Origin: Trichinella spiralis
Taxonomy: Eukaryota; Nematoda; Enoplea; Trichinellida; Trichinellidae
NCBI GenBank assembly: GCA_000181795.3
Contig: CM012954.1
Location: 7,623,413-7,687,412, forward strand
Direction: 5' to 3'
DNA: 64,000 nt
Part shown: positions 25,022-36,786 of the stretch, piece after piece
Numbering within the stretch: the first letter of the stretch is position 1
How the letters are laid out: the number at the start of each line of letters is the position of its first letter
Made by a program: the position numbers and the translations under genes
The notes under the pieces: model-generated
The model's database searches: none
The model's input: only the letters and a program-made list of their open reading frames with translations
What the model was told of the DNA's origin: nothing

Positions 25022-26227
25022 TCAATATCTTGAGCGACGATCTCGTTCACGGCCACGACTTCGAGAGCGGCGTCTTTCCGGAAAGCGATCAAATGATGAA
25101 AATCTGAAATCATAGTAACAAATATAACCATTTCTGAATAATAATAATATATAACTAAAAAGCTGACCCTGCTCTTTTTCGGCGACCATAAAGACGACGG
25201 CGCAACTCGCGACTAATTGGTTTCAAATGCATAAAATTGCAAAATCCTCCCTTGCCACAATCACTGCAAAAAATTAATAAGCAGATTACCAGTTTATAAT
25301 TACTAAATCCCTTTAAACAATCAAAATGAATTCAAAGTATAATTATATATTCACCCCATTTCGTACTGACGACAGCATGCTTCTCGAAAATCAGTTACTG
25401 GTGAAAGTTCCGCATAAATGGGCATTCCACCAAACCAACGAGTGTTTAAATCTTTCACTGCTCTTTCAGCATCTTCTTCGCGTTTAAACTATTGTTCAAA
25501 ATAAATCAATGAAACGTTCTCAAACAAACAAACAAACTACTTACTTTTATATAAACATTTCCAATCATGTGCTCTCCTATGTTATCACATACGTTCATCT
25601 CTTCTATTTCGCCATACTACAAAACAAAATTTTAAAAATTGACTGAAAACGCTAAACAAATTATACTTACCTTATCTTCAACTTCATCAAAAATTTCTTC
25701 AAAAAATTCATCAAAATGCTGCTGTTCGTGAGAATCCGTCACTCCTACTAAATTTTTTCAAAATTGACATTACAAAAAAGAGACAACTAAATTGAAATTT
25801 TGAAAAAGCAGTAAATTTCGTGAAGAGCTATTTCAATGAAGAGCAACCTTAAAAAATCACACGGTTAAGTTTTTTGCTCAGAAGCTGTAGCAATCTAAAT
25901 TTCTAAATATTGTTCAACTTTTTCACCCATAACCCACCACAGTTCACCTAAAGCTCCCTGAAAAATAAAATTCCTAAAAAACCTAAAAGAAAAGTTCATG
26001 GATGTCGAGACCTTTCCAAAAACAAACTGTTGATGGACGTCCAATTACATCGCGTCCAAATTGGCAGCAAACTTATATCCTACAAGCACTTGCAATTATG
26101 AACATATTGTGGAAAAAACGATAAATGCTGAAGTTTAAACAATTTAAAACTATTATTTCAATACATTTTCATAAAAAATATCATTCGAGACATATTAAAC
26201 ATTAAATGTAAAATACTCCATAAGTTA

Positions 26228-26259
<32 letters not shown>

Positions 26260-26633
26260 GGTCGCCCTCAAATTTTCAGTGAGAAATTATTCTGCCCTTA
26301 CCGCAAGTTAATTTTATTATGGAACTTACATAATGCAGCTTCTGCGCGATGAATGTCCATTTTCGGATTTTGATAAAGATTTTGCAAAAGGATAGTCTAA
26401 ACATAATCACAAGTTGCAATTACAAAAAATAAATGTATCAACTCTTACTTGACTAAATGTTGGCCTGTTATGAATACGCGAACACTTATCACCATGACGG
26501 CAAGCCCCTATTTTAAAGTAAAACGAACAGTTAACCCTAAAATAGAACGTTTCAATATATGCATAACTTTCTGGATATTATTATCTTACTTATCCTTTTC
26601 AGTTCCAAATATCGAAGCCAAATACTCTGCCAT
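25022..26633 (-). CDS. U2AF1: U2 snRNP auxiliary factor small subunit (U2AF35)
   Basis: Splicing factor that recognises the AG at 3' splice sites in complex with U2AF65. Exons in transcription order: 26633-26590, 26536-26449, 26396-26330, 25747-25671, 25616-25545, 25488-25355, 25263-25168, 25103-25022; phases close to 219 residues, against 240 in human. The protein starts '[15 protein letters not shown]'. Zinc finger 1 (C-X7-C-X5-C-X3-H) is '[20 protein letters not shown]'. The UHM domain follows with its Arg-x-Phe ('LNTRWFGG'). Zinc finger 2 is '[20 protein letters not shown]', then '[18 protein letters not shown]'. The C-terminal RS tail is very short ('[16 protein letters not shown]') and lacks the glycine run of vertebrates. 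The third intron (25748-26329) is long for this window and carries an AT microsatellite. The gene is divergent from Bicaudal-C. Confidence 0.96.
26225..26259. repeat. AT microsatellite in a U2AF1 intron
   Basis: About seventeen TA/AT units with one interruption, in the long third intron of U2AF1. Confidence 0.85.
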
Positions 26634-27383
26634 TATTGACAACGCAGCTTTACAAAATAAACGTACAGAATGACCCAATCATTTACCGTAAGCATTTGAC
26701 GATGGTCAAGTTTATACTAACCTGAAATTAGAAAAAAACCTTTTATTTCGAAATAATGGAACTGCAGTATATTTGTATTATAAAAGAAAACTTAATTTTA
26801 CAAATTTAAATATGTAAAGGCGAATTTTCTATCAATATATACTGAAACTATTTAAATCATAAAGTGATGTTGTCAGACATTCGATGAAGCAGCAGGCAGC
26901 GGAAACGTTAAATTAATAATAAATGGAATACAAAGCAATAAAATTGAAATTTTTCGATTTATATAATGTAAATATTTAAAATGCATTTCAATCTCAAAGT
27001 ACAACGATCAGTCAATAGGTACAGTCGTTAAAAAAGGCATGTGATGATGTATTTATAGTTTTCACATTTATTCTTTAGTAATTTGCAATGTATTCGCTTG
27101 TAAATGAGTGCATAGATGAGAAAAGAGTTTAGTTAATGTATCCGTACAGTGTATTGAATGAATGGGGAAAAATTAATCAACCAAAATGATGTAAATTGTT
27201 CATGATATTGAACAAGCGAAAACTGCGCCGACCCTGATGCTTTAAAGACCGCTAACGGCGGCATATTTTGTCTATTACGTTTAATTTGCATAATAAGAAT
27301 GAGCACAATTATGTTCGAGTAGTGCATTGAATGTTAGTTGAAAAGTTTTACTTTATCGTGAGCGCCGCACAAACGACACCGGT
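26634..27383. promoter_or_regulatory. Bidirectional upstream region U2AF1 / Bicaudal-C
   Basis: 750 bases between two divergent start codons, so both promoters or trans-splice acceptor regions should lie here. It is AT-rich; no canonical box stands out. A slightly GC-richer patch at about 27215-27265 and 27355-27385 is closest to the Bicaudal-C start. No coding exon resembling the missing first KH module of Bicaudal-C is visible. Confidence 0.35.
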
Positions 27384-29816
27384 ATGTCTTCAAGTTTAAC
27401 TAAAACAAATCGATCTGTAAACGGTAAACAATTTAAATGTCCAAATTTTTAAACGATGATTTTACTTTGTTTTTTTGTCCTTTTAGAAGCAAATAACAAC
27501 ACACAAACAAAACCGATGACTGATTCAGAATCAGCCAACAATGGTCAGCGCAAATCACTCATTGACACTTTCATTGATCGCAACGAAAAATATTGGGTAA
27601 TTTATTATATTATTTTTTTTCAATGAACTGCAATGAATGAAGCTATAAAATTTTAGGCTAATCGGGTTGTGTTGAAATTCGACGTTTCTTATACAGATCA
27701 CAGTCACATCATTGGCCGACACGGAGCCAACACTCAGAATGTGATGAAGCAAACCGGCTGTTATATTCACTTTCCTGATTTGAATCGCTTCTCTCAAGTA
27801 GAGAAAAGCAATATTGTAAAAAAATTTCATTTCATGAATTCCTCAATTAAATATACGCTTGCTAAGCATTTTTTAAATTTCAGGTTTCTATTACGGGTCC
27901 ATTTGCAATGATCGAAAAAGCACGGCGTGCAATTCGGGTAAAATTTCCTTCCAATGTTGCCCGTTTACAAATTTGAATTATTTTTCCCCCTTCCAGGATT
28001 TATCTCCACTAGTGATCTCAATTCAGTTGCCAAAAGAGTACGACAGCAGTCGACTTTTCGAACTTTTTCAAGAGCCATCTTTGTACGATGCAGTTTCACA
28101 AGGGATGCTTTTTCATGTTCGAAATGATACGGCTAGCCAATTGCCATTTTTAATTGTTCGCGCATCTTGCCATCAAGTTGAAAGTGTTCTGCTGGTTATA
28201 ACACTGTTGAAACGTCTTTTATCTGTTCAAGTAAGAGTAATTCACTTGTTTAAGCAAATTGGTGGGAAAATGAAATCTAGTTATTTATTGTAAAATGAAA
28301 AATTATTGTTTATAAATGAATTTTCTGCAGGGTTTACTGTGCTTCACATCATTGCATATTTTGAAACCAGCTCAACGCAGTGTTCTGGGAGATGACGAAC
28401 GAAATGTTCAATGGATTAGTGATTGGACGGGTGCTACTATTTTTTATCCAAAACGCGGAAGCAACGCTGCTCTGTTTTTTATCCAAGGTTCCATAGAGCA
28501 AGTGTTGCTGGCTCGAAAGTGTTTACTAGTGAGATGATCGATTGTGGTCGTTCGTTTCTTTTGCAGTTTTTGTTTAGGCATTTCAACCATTGTCACTAAC
28601 GTTTGAATGGCGTCGAGATAGTAATAATAACACCAATGAGTCCGATTTGCAACGTTTAAAACGTGATTTGGCTGTTTGCATTGATGTTAAATACAATAGT
28701 GATAGTGAAGAGCGACTAGTTACAGTAACCGGTAGAGAATGTCAAGTTAATGAAATGTATCAAGTGCGAGCGGTGCTGGTTTCCAACGGTATTGATAATG
28801 ATAATGAAGAACCAGTCTGCGATGAATATGATATAATCAAAAATCGTCTACTGTCGTCATGTCCATTTTACACAGAAGCACAGTCATTTGGCTTTTGGTC
28901 ACCGTCGATGTATCTTTGTTATCCAACAACTGGCTTGCCTTGTCATCGTTTAGCTTGCATCAACTGTGCTCAAACTGTATTCACCGATGATCGTGAGTTT
29001 GATATGAAAAACAAACGAACTTGTAGCATTATTTTGCGTTGGGTTTTTTTAGCATTGTATTATGATCAAGAGCAATGGCAAGTTGGCAATTGGTATGACG
29101 AGACAAAATTGGATTCTGGTGAAATGCCGGCTGTTTCGCCTTCAATTTTTCCCACGCTTTGTTGTAAAACTTCTCGTCGGGCAAGGAACAAGCTTCGCTG
29201 GTTCCAAATCAGACGATCACTTCGTCTGCGCAACTTGCCAACATCCGACTATGGAAAATGGAAACTCTGCGCCGAACGAGCCATCGAAGCTCGCCTAAGT
29301 GGAAAAAGCCGTCGTCCAACGGCTGTGTGGTGCGGTGCTGGGTTCAGTCGGTCGACGGCATGCTTGAATACTAAATTGCCGGCCTCGCCTGCATCTCCAG
29401 GTTTATTATGTTTTTTCTTCAAATTAGCCTTTTGCTTCATTGATGAAAAAAGTTGCAATTTCTGTAGATGTGCATGAATTTCGTTCGCTTCCGGCCACTC
29501 CCATCTATGGCAATCGATTGAGGCGCATTGACAACTTGCGTTCGTTGTTGCAAAAGTTGCGCCTTGAAAAGTACATCGACACATTCCAAGTGTTGAAAAT
29601 TGATTTGAGTGACATGCCGGAAATGGGCGAAGCTGAACTGAGACACATCGGCGTCAATCCTGCCGGCAGGCGACGTATCCTCGGTGCCATTACAGGTATT
29701 AATAAATTTGGAAAATTTTATTCCCTTATTTGCATATTATAATTTCTTCATCCGTCGTGTCTCTGTTGCAGAAATCAGAGCCAAACGATCGCTATTCAAA
29801 ACAGCCAAAATTTGAA
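27384..29816 (+). CDS. BICC1: Bicaudal-C family KH/SAM RNA-binding protein
   Basis: Cytoplasmic translational regulator that binds mRNA through KH domains and polymerises through a SAM domain. Exons: 27384-27423, 27487-27596, 27657-27815, 27884-27937, 27997-28230, 28331-28528, 28578-29400, 29468-29695, 29773-29816; phases close to 629 residues (human 974). The first clear module aligns with the family's second KH ('HSHIIGRHGANTQNVMKQTG', GxxG = GRHG, then 'CYIHFPDLNR'). A KH-like module follows, then a KH with a degenerate loop (GDDE where GxxG is usual: 'SVLGDDERNVQWISDWTGAT') and another KH-like module. The conserved linker motif is present as 'RPTAVWCGAGFSRST'. The SAM domain is 'LLQKLRLEKYIDTF' to 'GVNPAGRRRILGAITEIR'. 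The family's first KH is missing from this model, which starts with a short polar leader. The ATG at 27384 gives a clean 40-base first exon. Confidence 0.92.
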
Positions 29817-30115
29817 AACTGTGACTTGTTATTCAAACATTCACTCCTGTTAATAAGACGCAAAGCATTGGCAATCAAAAAAAATTCCATTTTTTACCAT
29901 TTTGTTCGATGCATTACAATGTTGTGCATGTTGTTTGTTTTTTTTTCTTTCTGAATATTTCGCCGGTGTATTTCATTAGTAAAACAATTTTACCTGCAAT
30001 TCTGAATCGTTAACATGATATGTTTAATCGACTTACAAATATATATACATGCATATATATATATAAGACTACATGCAGTTAGTACAAATAACATGGCAAA
30101 TTATGCAGCTGCTGT

Positions 30116-31620
30116 CTAAGCTGGCTGTTTGACGCGTAAAACTGCTGGCACAGCTGTGCATGGTAGCATACGGATTTCACTGACAACACCAGTTACAAAT
30201 TCAGCAGGTAAAACCTCACATCCGGACCAACAAGCTTCATTCGAAGTTGTCATCACTTTCTCGCAAAATTTATAAGTCTGACAAAGTACCAAAACTGGAA
30301 TATTTTTAGTCTGAGCTATTTGCGCCACCTGACAACATCCAACTGATGCCAACACATTGCCATTGGCCAAAATACCAAATGCACCAAGGATAATTAAATT
30401 TACATGCCGTAGTACATGACGAATGCCGTTCAGCAATGCATACTGCGTAGGAATGTCACATGGTACGATCTGTTGGACAAGCTTGAAACCTAAATCAACA
30501 AATGCTGATGTTATCAAGCAGAAGAAGAACCACCAATATTACCGTCGCCCTGCGGTCCATCATCGATAACAACTGCTTCAAAATCGATGCCCATTGATTT
30601 CATTTTACAAAAGCATTTTCCAATAGTTGATGAACTACAATTTTCAAATATTTACATAAATCGTCATCATGATAATGATATCAATATAAATTTCAAATAC
30701 TCACTAAGAATACGTCAGAATTACAGGCTGTTCTTTCATCTTTTTAACGACATCTGCTACAGTCATTGTAATAGCTGTAGTTGCCAGTGTTAAATTTTGC
30801 TCTTGAAATTCTTCCAAAAGATCAAGAAGTGATCTTTTCACCTTTAATTCATAAAAGTAAAACAAAATTGAATAAAGAGAATATTATGACAATTTACTTC
30901 TTCTTCGTTTGCATCTTCTAAAGCAGAAATTTGATATTTTAGCTGCTTTGATAATGTTGAAATATTTGGTGGAAATGGCGTCTCGCCAGCAATGTATCTA
31001 TAAAATTTAATATTTTACAATTTGCTTATGCTGTTAACCTAAATTGCAATTAATACATACAGAAAACAAAACAAAAAAAATTAATACTCACTGAAAACAA
31101 CAGTCGATTAAAGTATCTATTTCTCTACGACAACTTTTTCCAGGAGAAACACTGTAATCTTCAATCATCTAAATAAAACAACAATAATTCAATGAAAAAT
31201 AATCACTATGCAAAAAAACAAAAAGTTCAACCTGTTTTAAAGCTTCCAATACGGTTAAAGTTTGTGTTTCAACATCTGAAGGACACTGCTTCAAATAATC
31301 AGCTCCAAGATTTTTGAAACTGATATGCGGTTCAATCCCGTCATACATTTTATTTGCATTCTTCTGTGAAATGGCATCCGCTTTACTTTTTGAGGTAAAA
31401 TTATCTTTTTGAACAAGATCAGAGTTATGCTTGTCAATCTGAGCTACTGCATTCAAACTGCTTTCACCTCCAACTTTGCGCTCCGCTTTAGCAGCTCGCT
31501 GAGCTTCCTAAATACATTTATCAATTAATCAAAAGCTAAACTAACAAACTGCAAAACCTGAATAGCTCGGCGCTCAGCCCGCAACTGTGCTTTACTCTTT
31601 TCCCCCGGAGGTACAGACAT
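30116..31620 (-). CDS. EIF2B4: Translation initiation factor eIF2B subunit delta, divergent
   Basis: Regulatory-core subunit of the guanine exchange factor for eIF2. Exons in transcription order: 31620-31558, 31507-31232, 31168-31092, 30997-30898, 30841-30705, 30634-30543, 30489-30116; phases close to 372 residues, against about 520 in human. Family matches: N-terminal 'KSKAQLRAERRAIQEAQRA', 'ALKQMIEDYSVSP', 'VILTYSYSSTIGK', 'ILGAFGILANGNVLASVG', 'NIPVLVLCQTYKFCEKV' and the C-terminal 'MLPCTAVPAVLRVK'. Oddities: the N-terminal linker is very short; the usual SRPxxEG segment reads 'DDGPQGDG'; and the near-universal NxxYDxTPP segment before the last helix is absent, replaced inside one exon by 'SNEACWSGCEVLPAEFV'. 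The frame is otherwise open and splice sites are intact. The gene ends 299 bases from the convergent Bicaudal-C, a gap holding only AT-rich 3' UTR-like sequence. It could be a divergent paralogue rather than the main subunit. Confidence 0.85.
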
Positions 31621-32492
31621 GACACGCAGGAAAATGGCGCAGCTGAACTCTGAAACACTGATAGAAATCACTAAGCCAAAACTAAAAATACAAATAACAC
31701 AAATTATTTTCCATTGATACTTTTAAACTAGAAAAAAAACATTAAAAGCAGAAATGTAGAAAAATAAAAATCTTTAACATTAAAAATAGCCATTCTAATT
31801 CATATAAATTAACTAACAAGAAATATTAATACATTGAATACAAAAAATTATCACTACAGTAACACCTATATGCTTTTTACAACTGCAAATAAAATGAAGA
31901 ACAAAGTGTTTCAGTAAATTCATCCAAAGTATATTATACTAGCAATGAAGATTTTCAACTAATTACGCTAATAATAATAATAATACTTTATGAACAATTT
32001 CAAAACTGTTGCATTTTGAAAAGTCGAACAAAAAACATAAAATTCACAAACAAATAAAAAACATACAATTTTTAATACGTTAGAAGATCATCTTGCAGAT
32101 AACTTTATAATATCTTAAAAATATTACTCGATATTATGTGAAACAGAACAAAAGGACAAACGGTGCAGCTGTGCAAAGCTCCAATTCTTCACAGCAGAAA
32201 TGAACTTTATACTGTAAAAACTGCAAGTTCAATTGTTATCTCCTTGTTTTTACCGTAATATTCTGTCAACTTTTTTTCTTTTGCAGCTTAATATTTGAAA
32301 AATTATATATTTATATTTATATTTATAAATTTTATATAAATTAAATGTTTTATTTTAATTCTTAATTCTGCTTAAGCATTGAATTTATATTCCATTTAAC
32401 AAAGTATTACATCAGTTTCAATAAAACTTATTACGGCTTTGGTAAATTGTGATTATTTTTTGTTTTAGATTGTTTTTCATAATAATTTTGCA
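31621..32492. promoter_or_regulatory. Bidirectional upstream region EIF2B4 / RFT1
   Basis: 872 bases of very AT-rich sequence between divergent start codons; both genes must be driven from here. Overlapping ATTTATAT tracts occur near 32310-32340. No recognisable motif set or additional exon is seen. Confidence 0.3.
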
Positions 32493-35065
32493 ATGGCTAC
32501 AACGGAATCGAGCCAAAATGACGTTGGAATATTTTTGAAGACTACAAGTTATAATGTGCTCTTACAGGTGCAGTATTTATTCTTTTTGGATATATTTGCT
32601 AAATTCATGTAATTTTGAATCTAACTGTTTTATTTCCTTCCAGATTGCATTTAGATCTTTGACATTTCTTGTAAATGCAATATTGTTGCATTTGATTCCC
32701 ATTTCTGTACTTGGCGTTGTGAACGTTCGGTGAAATTGCTGATTTTAAGCGTTGCAACTGTTAACTAATTAAATGGATATTTTTAGCCTTATGCTTTTGT
32801 ATGGTACAGTTTATTACTTTTCTCGGGAACCATTTCGTCGTTCTTGTCTTCAAAGAGAAGAAAACTCTTTGAGAATACAAACTATAAATGTCATGTGGTT
32901 GTGGTAAGCGAAGTGCATTGTTTTATTTTTTGTAGTATATCTTTTTTTCTTTATTTAGTCCAGCAGTGAGTTTTTGTCTTTCATTGCTTTTTACGTTTAT
33001 TTGGGTGTTTCTACTCCCTGATCCAAGCGAAGATACATCCACAAAATACTATGGCATTTCAGCATGCATATACGCTTTATCGACCGTGATTGAGACATTT
33101 GCTGAACCATTGTGTATTATTGCCCAAAATTTGAAGCAGTTTCATGTTAAGGTTTGCTCTTTAAGAATATAAATGAAATAATTATATAAGAATGCATGAT
33201 TTGTTTAATGCTGAAAATGAGTATTCTATCACGGAAATTAAAACAACAACAGACAGTTAACAGTAAAAAGAACTTTAATCCAGATTACTAAATTTAAAAT
33301 AAAAATGTGCGCATGTTATTAGTTCAACTAGAATTTCGAATTTTAGTTGAAGTTTCTTTGAGCTGAAGCTTTTACTGTATTTACAATTCAGGTATAATTT
33401 CAGTTTATTTGTTTTTATTTTATGTAAAATTGGAAAATTACATAATATTGTTTTAGATGATTTTTGAAGCCGTTCAAATGATTATAAAACAATTTTTTTC
33501 TTTGTTTCTGGTATATTTTTTTCCAAATTTATCTTTGCTTGCGTTTGCTTTTGGAATGGTAAGCATTGAATCATTGTTATAATTGAACATGCTTTCAGCA
33601 TGTGCTGAATTTCAGGTTGTATCTTCTTCTGCGTATGCAGTCCTTTATTATTTATATTTTTTAAATGGATTTTTCAAAGCCAAAGGCAGGCAGATAAATG
33701 ATCTACACGAGCAGAATACAGTTTCGGTTTTTCCTCAGTTTTCGAAAGGTAATCTTTATGTGACTTGTACAAAATTCGACAGTTTTAATTTTAGGGTTTG
33801 ATAGTGAGACCTTGACTCTTGTTTATGGATTTTGGAAACATGGAATGATAAAACAGCTTTTAACTGAAGGTAATTTTGAATGAAACATTTAATACAATTT
33901 ATAATCAGTATCATCTTTGAGGTGAAAGATATGTAATGACGTTCTTCAATTTGCTGAACTTCAGGGATCAAGGTAATCCTTTTCATTATATTTATTTATT
34001 ATAATGATCAATTTATATATGGTTTGAAGGTGTATTTGATGTGGTGAGCAATCTGGGCTCACTAGTTGCTCGCGTTGTACTTGCTCCTCTGGAAGAGAAT
34101 GCGTACATCTATTTTAGCCAACATTTGATTCGTGGAGTGCCGATAAAAGCCCAACCGAAGGCATTATTCGTTAATAATAATTATTAATTTTTTTATTCAT
34201 TAAATTTCTTTAGGATGAATTTGCTGTAGTTCACGATACTTTTAGCAATTTGCTAAAATTGGTTAGCATGATTGGCTTAACTTCCCTTGTATTTGGACAA
34301 GCTTATTCATATCCTTTACTAAAACTGTATGGAGGGCGTTCTTTGATTATTGCATCTGGGCCTTCACTTCTCAGAATGTATTCTTTTTACGTGCTTCTGA
34401 TTGCTCTGAATGGCATAACTGAATGTTTCATGTTTTCTATAATGCGACTGATAGAAGTGGATAGGTAGGCAATTTTTTGTTTTTAATTATATCTAAAAAG
34501 TGAATAGTTTTTTTATCTTAGACACAAACTCTGGTTATTTTATTTTTGCTTGGTTTTTCTTCTTTCTGCAGTTATACTTTGCCAGTTGTTTGGTAGTATA
34601 GGCTTCATTATGGCAAACTGTATAAATATGATTTTCCGCGTTGCTTACAGGTAATTTCAGCAATCGCTAACCTTAATATGAATATTAATGACATTATTTT
34701 TCTTTTCTAGTTGCTGGTTTATAGCTCGATTTTATCGAGGAAAAGATTCATCGCTTTCATGCGCTTTGTGGAATATTATTCCTAGCTTTCACATACTAAG
34801 CGTGATGTTTATTAGCTTGTTTGCGACATCCATTTCATCGGTATATAATGAAGTTATTTATGTTTTCCTTTAGAAAAATTTATTAGAAATTCATTATTTT
34901 CAGATGATTTTTTGCTGCGATGGCTTTTTTAACACAGCCGCTCACATTGTTATCGGTGGCTTACTGTTTGCTCTTTTATTCGGTTCTGTTTACAACAGTG
35001 AGCCGCAGTTGATAGTCTTCGCTAAAAAATTTATGATCAAATCAAAACAAGAGAAGATTGTTTGA
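32493..35065 (+). CDS. RFT1: RFT1 homologue, ER lipid-linked oligosaccharide pathway protein
   Basis: Multi-pass ER membrane protein of the MOP flippase superfamily, required in N-glycosylation for use of the Man5GlcNAc2-PP-dolichol intermediate; whether it is itself the flippase is debated. Thirteen exons: 32493-32567, 32644-32729, 32787-32903, 32959-33151, 33457-33558, 33616-33748, 33795-33869, 33922-33972, 34030-34169, 34214-34464, 34522-34650, 34711-34840, 34904-35065. They close in phase to 547 residues (human 541). Diagnostic stretches: 'SYNVLLQIAFRSLTFLVNAI', 'YYFSREPFRRSCL', 'IETFAEPLCIIAQNL' and 'YPLLKLYGGRSLI', plus about a dozen hydrophobic helices. Two acceptors end in GAG and AAG (before 33922 and 34030), and the donor after 34169 is weak (GTTAAT). 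PSMB6 follows on the same strand 559 bases downstream. Confidence 0.93.
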
Positions 35066-35624
35066 ATTTTAAAGCAGTTTTGCAAACTTGAAGACTTACA
35101 CTTTGTACGATACACTTGTTCTGAAAGAATACAATGCAATAAGAATTACAGTATTCCTGCGTTTATTATGAAAGTGCTATAAGAAGTATAAAATTTTGAA
35201 TATGAGAAATGGGAAATTCCTTTTGATGTTAAAGTTTGTTGTGTTTGCAAGAAAAATGACGAATTTAAATGCCTGATCTTATTTATACACTTTTTATAGT
35301 TTTATATACCCATTGTCATTACTTTAATCAAACAGCGACATTCAATTTCATACTGTACAATAGAAAAATAAACTTGATTACAAATTTACTGTATTTATGT
35401 GTTTAGGCATGGTTATGCATTTATAAGTTGAGGTTTCTTGCGCATTTGACTCTCAATTGATTAGAGTAAAACATTTTTTATATTATTAAATTCAGTTTAA
35501 CATCTGCTTAAGTAGTTTGCTGTATGTTGAATCTGTTGTACTTTCTCTGAATGTTAAATTCCTTTATTATGTTTTACTGTGTTATTTTTAGATTTGCAAA
35601 GTTGAAGTCCAGTTAGAAACAACA
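35066..35624. other. Intergenic region RFT1 to PSMB6
   Basis: 559 bases, AT-rich, holding the RFT1 3' UTR and the PSMB6 upstream region. No RNA gene or extra ORF is supported. Confidence 0.4.
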
Positions 35625-36669
35625 ATGACCGATGCAAAATTACTAGCTGCGTCGGGGTTTCCCGTTTATAATCCACACGAAAAAATATCAGACGGTGTAT
35701 GTTTTGTTTATTATTTTCGAATGAATTTGTTTTCTACTTATGCTTTTAATTTTCATTTTAGACTACTTTAGTTGCTTGTGAATTTGAGCATGGTGTTATT
35801 ATAGCAGCAGATACTCGTACTTCTAGTGGGTGAGGTGTTTAGTAATCAGCATCTCTGTTTGAATTTGATTGTTCTAATTTATATCAGATCACTGGTAGTA
35901 TCGCGGGTGAGCAATAAAATCAGTCCTGTATCAGAATACATTTGTTGCATGCGTTCCGGTTCTTCTGCAGATACGCAAGCCGTCGCAGATATTGCAAAAT
36001 ATCAAATCAGCGTTTACGAGTTAGTTTTGAATCTTAAATTATTCAGTATCTTTTAGCAATGTTTTTGGCTCTTTGGTTTGTAATTTTTCACAGAATGGAA
36101 CACAAATGCAGCATACCTGTTTCTATTGCTGCCGAGATATTTCGCAGCATATGCTATCGTTACCGCAACGATATCACTGCTGGTATTATTGTCTGCGGAT
36201 GGGATTCTGTTAATGGTGGTCAGGTACAAATAATTTTACATTGAAAATGTGCATTTATATTCAAAAAGTGATTATTGTCAAGATTTATTCCATTCCAATC
36301 AGTGGAATGATTATGAAGCAATGCTGGACTGCCGGTGGGTCGGGAAGCGTTTATGCGATTGGCTATTTGGACACGAACTTTAAGCCAAACATGACTGAAG
36401 AGGAAGCGAACAACTTTATACGAAAGGGTAAATGGTTAATATAATAATCAAAAGTGAAATTTCATCACCAAATCAAATCAAGTTGATTTTAAAAAGTGTT
36501 GTTTATTTCATTTGAATGAATTAATAATTTTACTGCAGCGTTGGCAATTGCAATCTCTCGTGATGGTTCGAGTGGCGGTTGTATTCGGCTCTGTTCCATC
36601 ACTGAAAAAGGCATGGAACATTCATTAATACCGGCGGATCAAGTGGCCGATCTTTTGAAATCATCTTAA
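35625..36669 (+). CDS. PSMB6: 20S proteasome subunit beta-1 (PSMB6 type)
   Basis: Catalytic subunit of the 20S core with caspase-like specificity. Exons: 35625-35696, 35762-35829, 35888-36019, 36094-36223, 36283-36427, 36539-36669; phases close to 225 residues, in line with a short propeptide plus about 205 mature residues. The propeptide is 24 residues and ends in Gly; the catalytic Thr1 starts exon 2 ('TTLVACEFEHG'). Asp17 ('AADTRTSSGS') and Lys33 ('RVSNKISP') are kept, and the S1-pocket Arg45 is present in 'CCMRSGSSADTQAVAD', which marks the caspase-like subunit. 'CYRYRNDITAGIIVCGWD', 'AGGSGSVYAIGYLD' and 'AIAISRDGSSGG' complete the fold. One acceptor ends in AAG (before 36283). The gene is convergent with NME5, with only 117 bases between stop codons. 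Confidence 0.95.
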
Positions 36670-36721
36670 TTGAACAATAGTCAAACAAAGACAGCAAAGT
36701 AGGAAAAAAGGGTGAATTTAA

Positions 36722-36727
36722 AATAAA
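36722..36727 (+). terminator. Candidate poly(A) signal for PSMB6
   Basis: AATAAA 53 bases after the PSMB6 stop codon in the short convergent gap. Confidence 0.55.
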
Positions 36728-36774
36728 TATAAATTTATGGAAATTTGCTTTTGTTGTTCTAATTAAGCTTTGAT

Positions 36775-36780
36775 TTTATT
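36775..36780 (-). terminator. Candidate poly(A) signal for NME5
   Basis: TTTATT on the plus strand, i.e. AATAAA in the NME5 sense, only seven bases after its stop codon. If used, the 3' UTR would be extremely short and would barely avoid overlap with PSMB6. Confidence 0.45.
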
Positions 36781-36786
36781 GATTAC

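Noticed and set aside
28936-29300. Possible extra intron and alternative frame in the Bicaudal-C linker (ORF at 29062-29298)
   Set aside because: The main frame is open throughout and contains the family linker motif GAGFSRST, so the linker is coding without a split.
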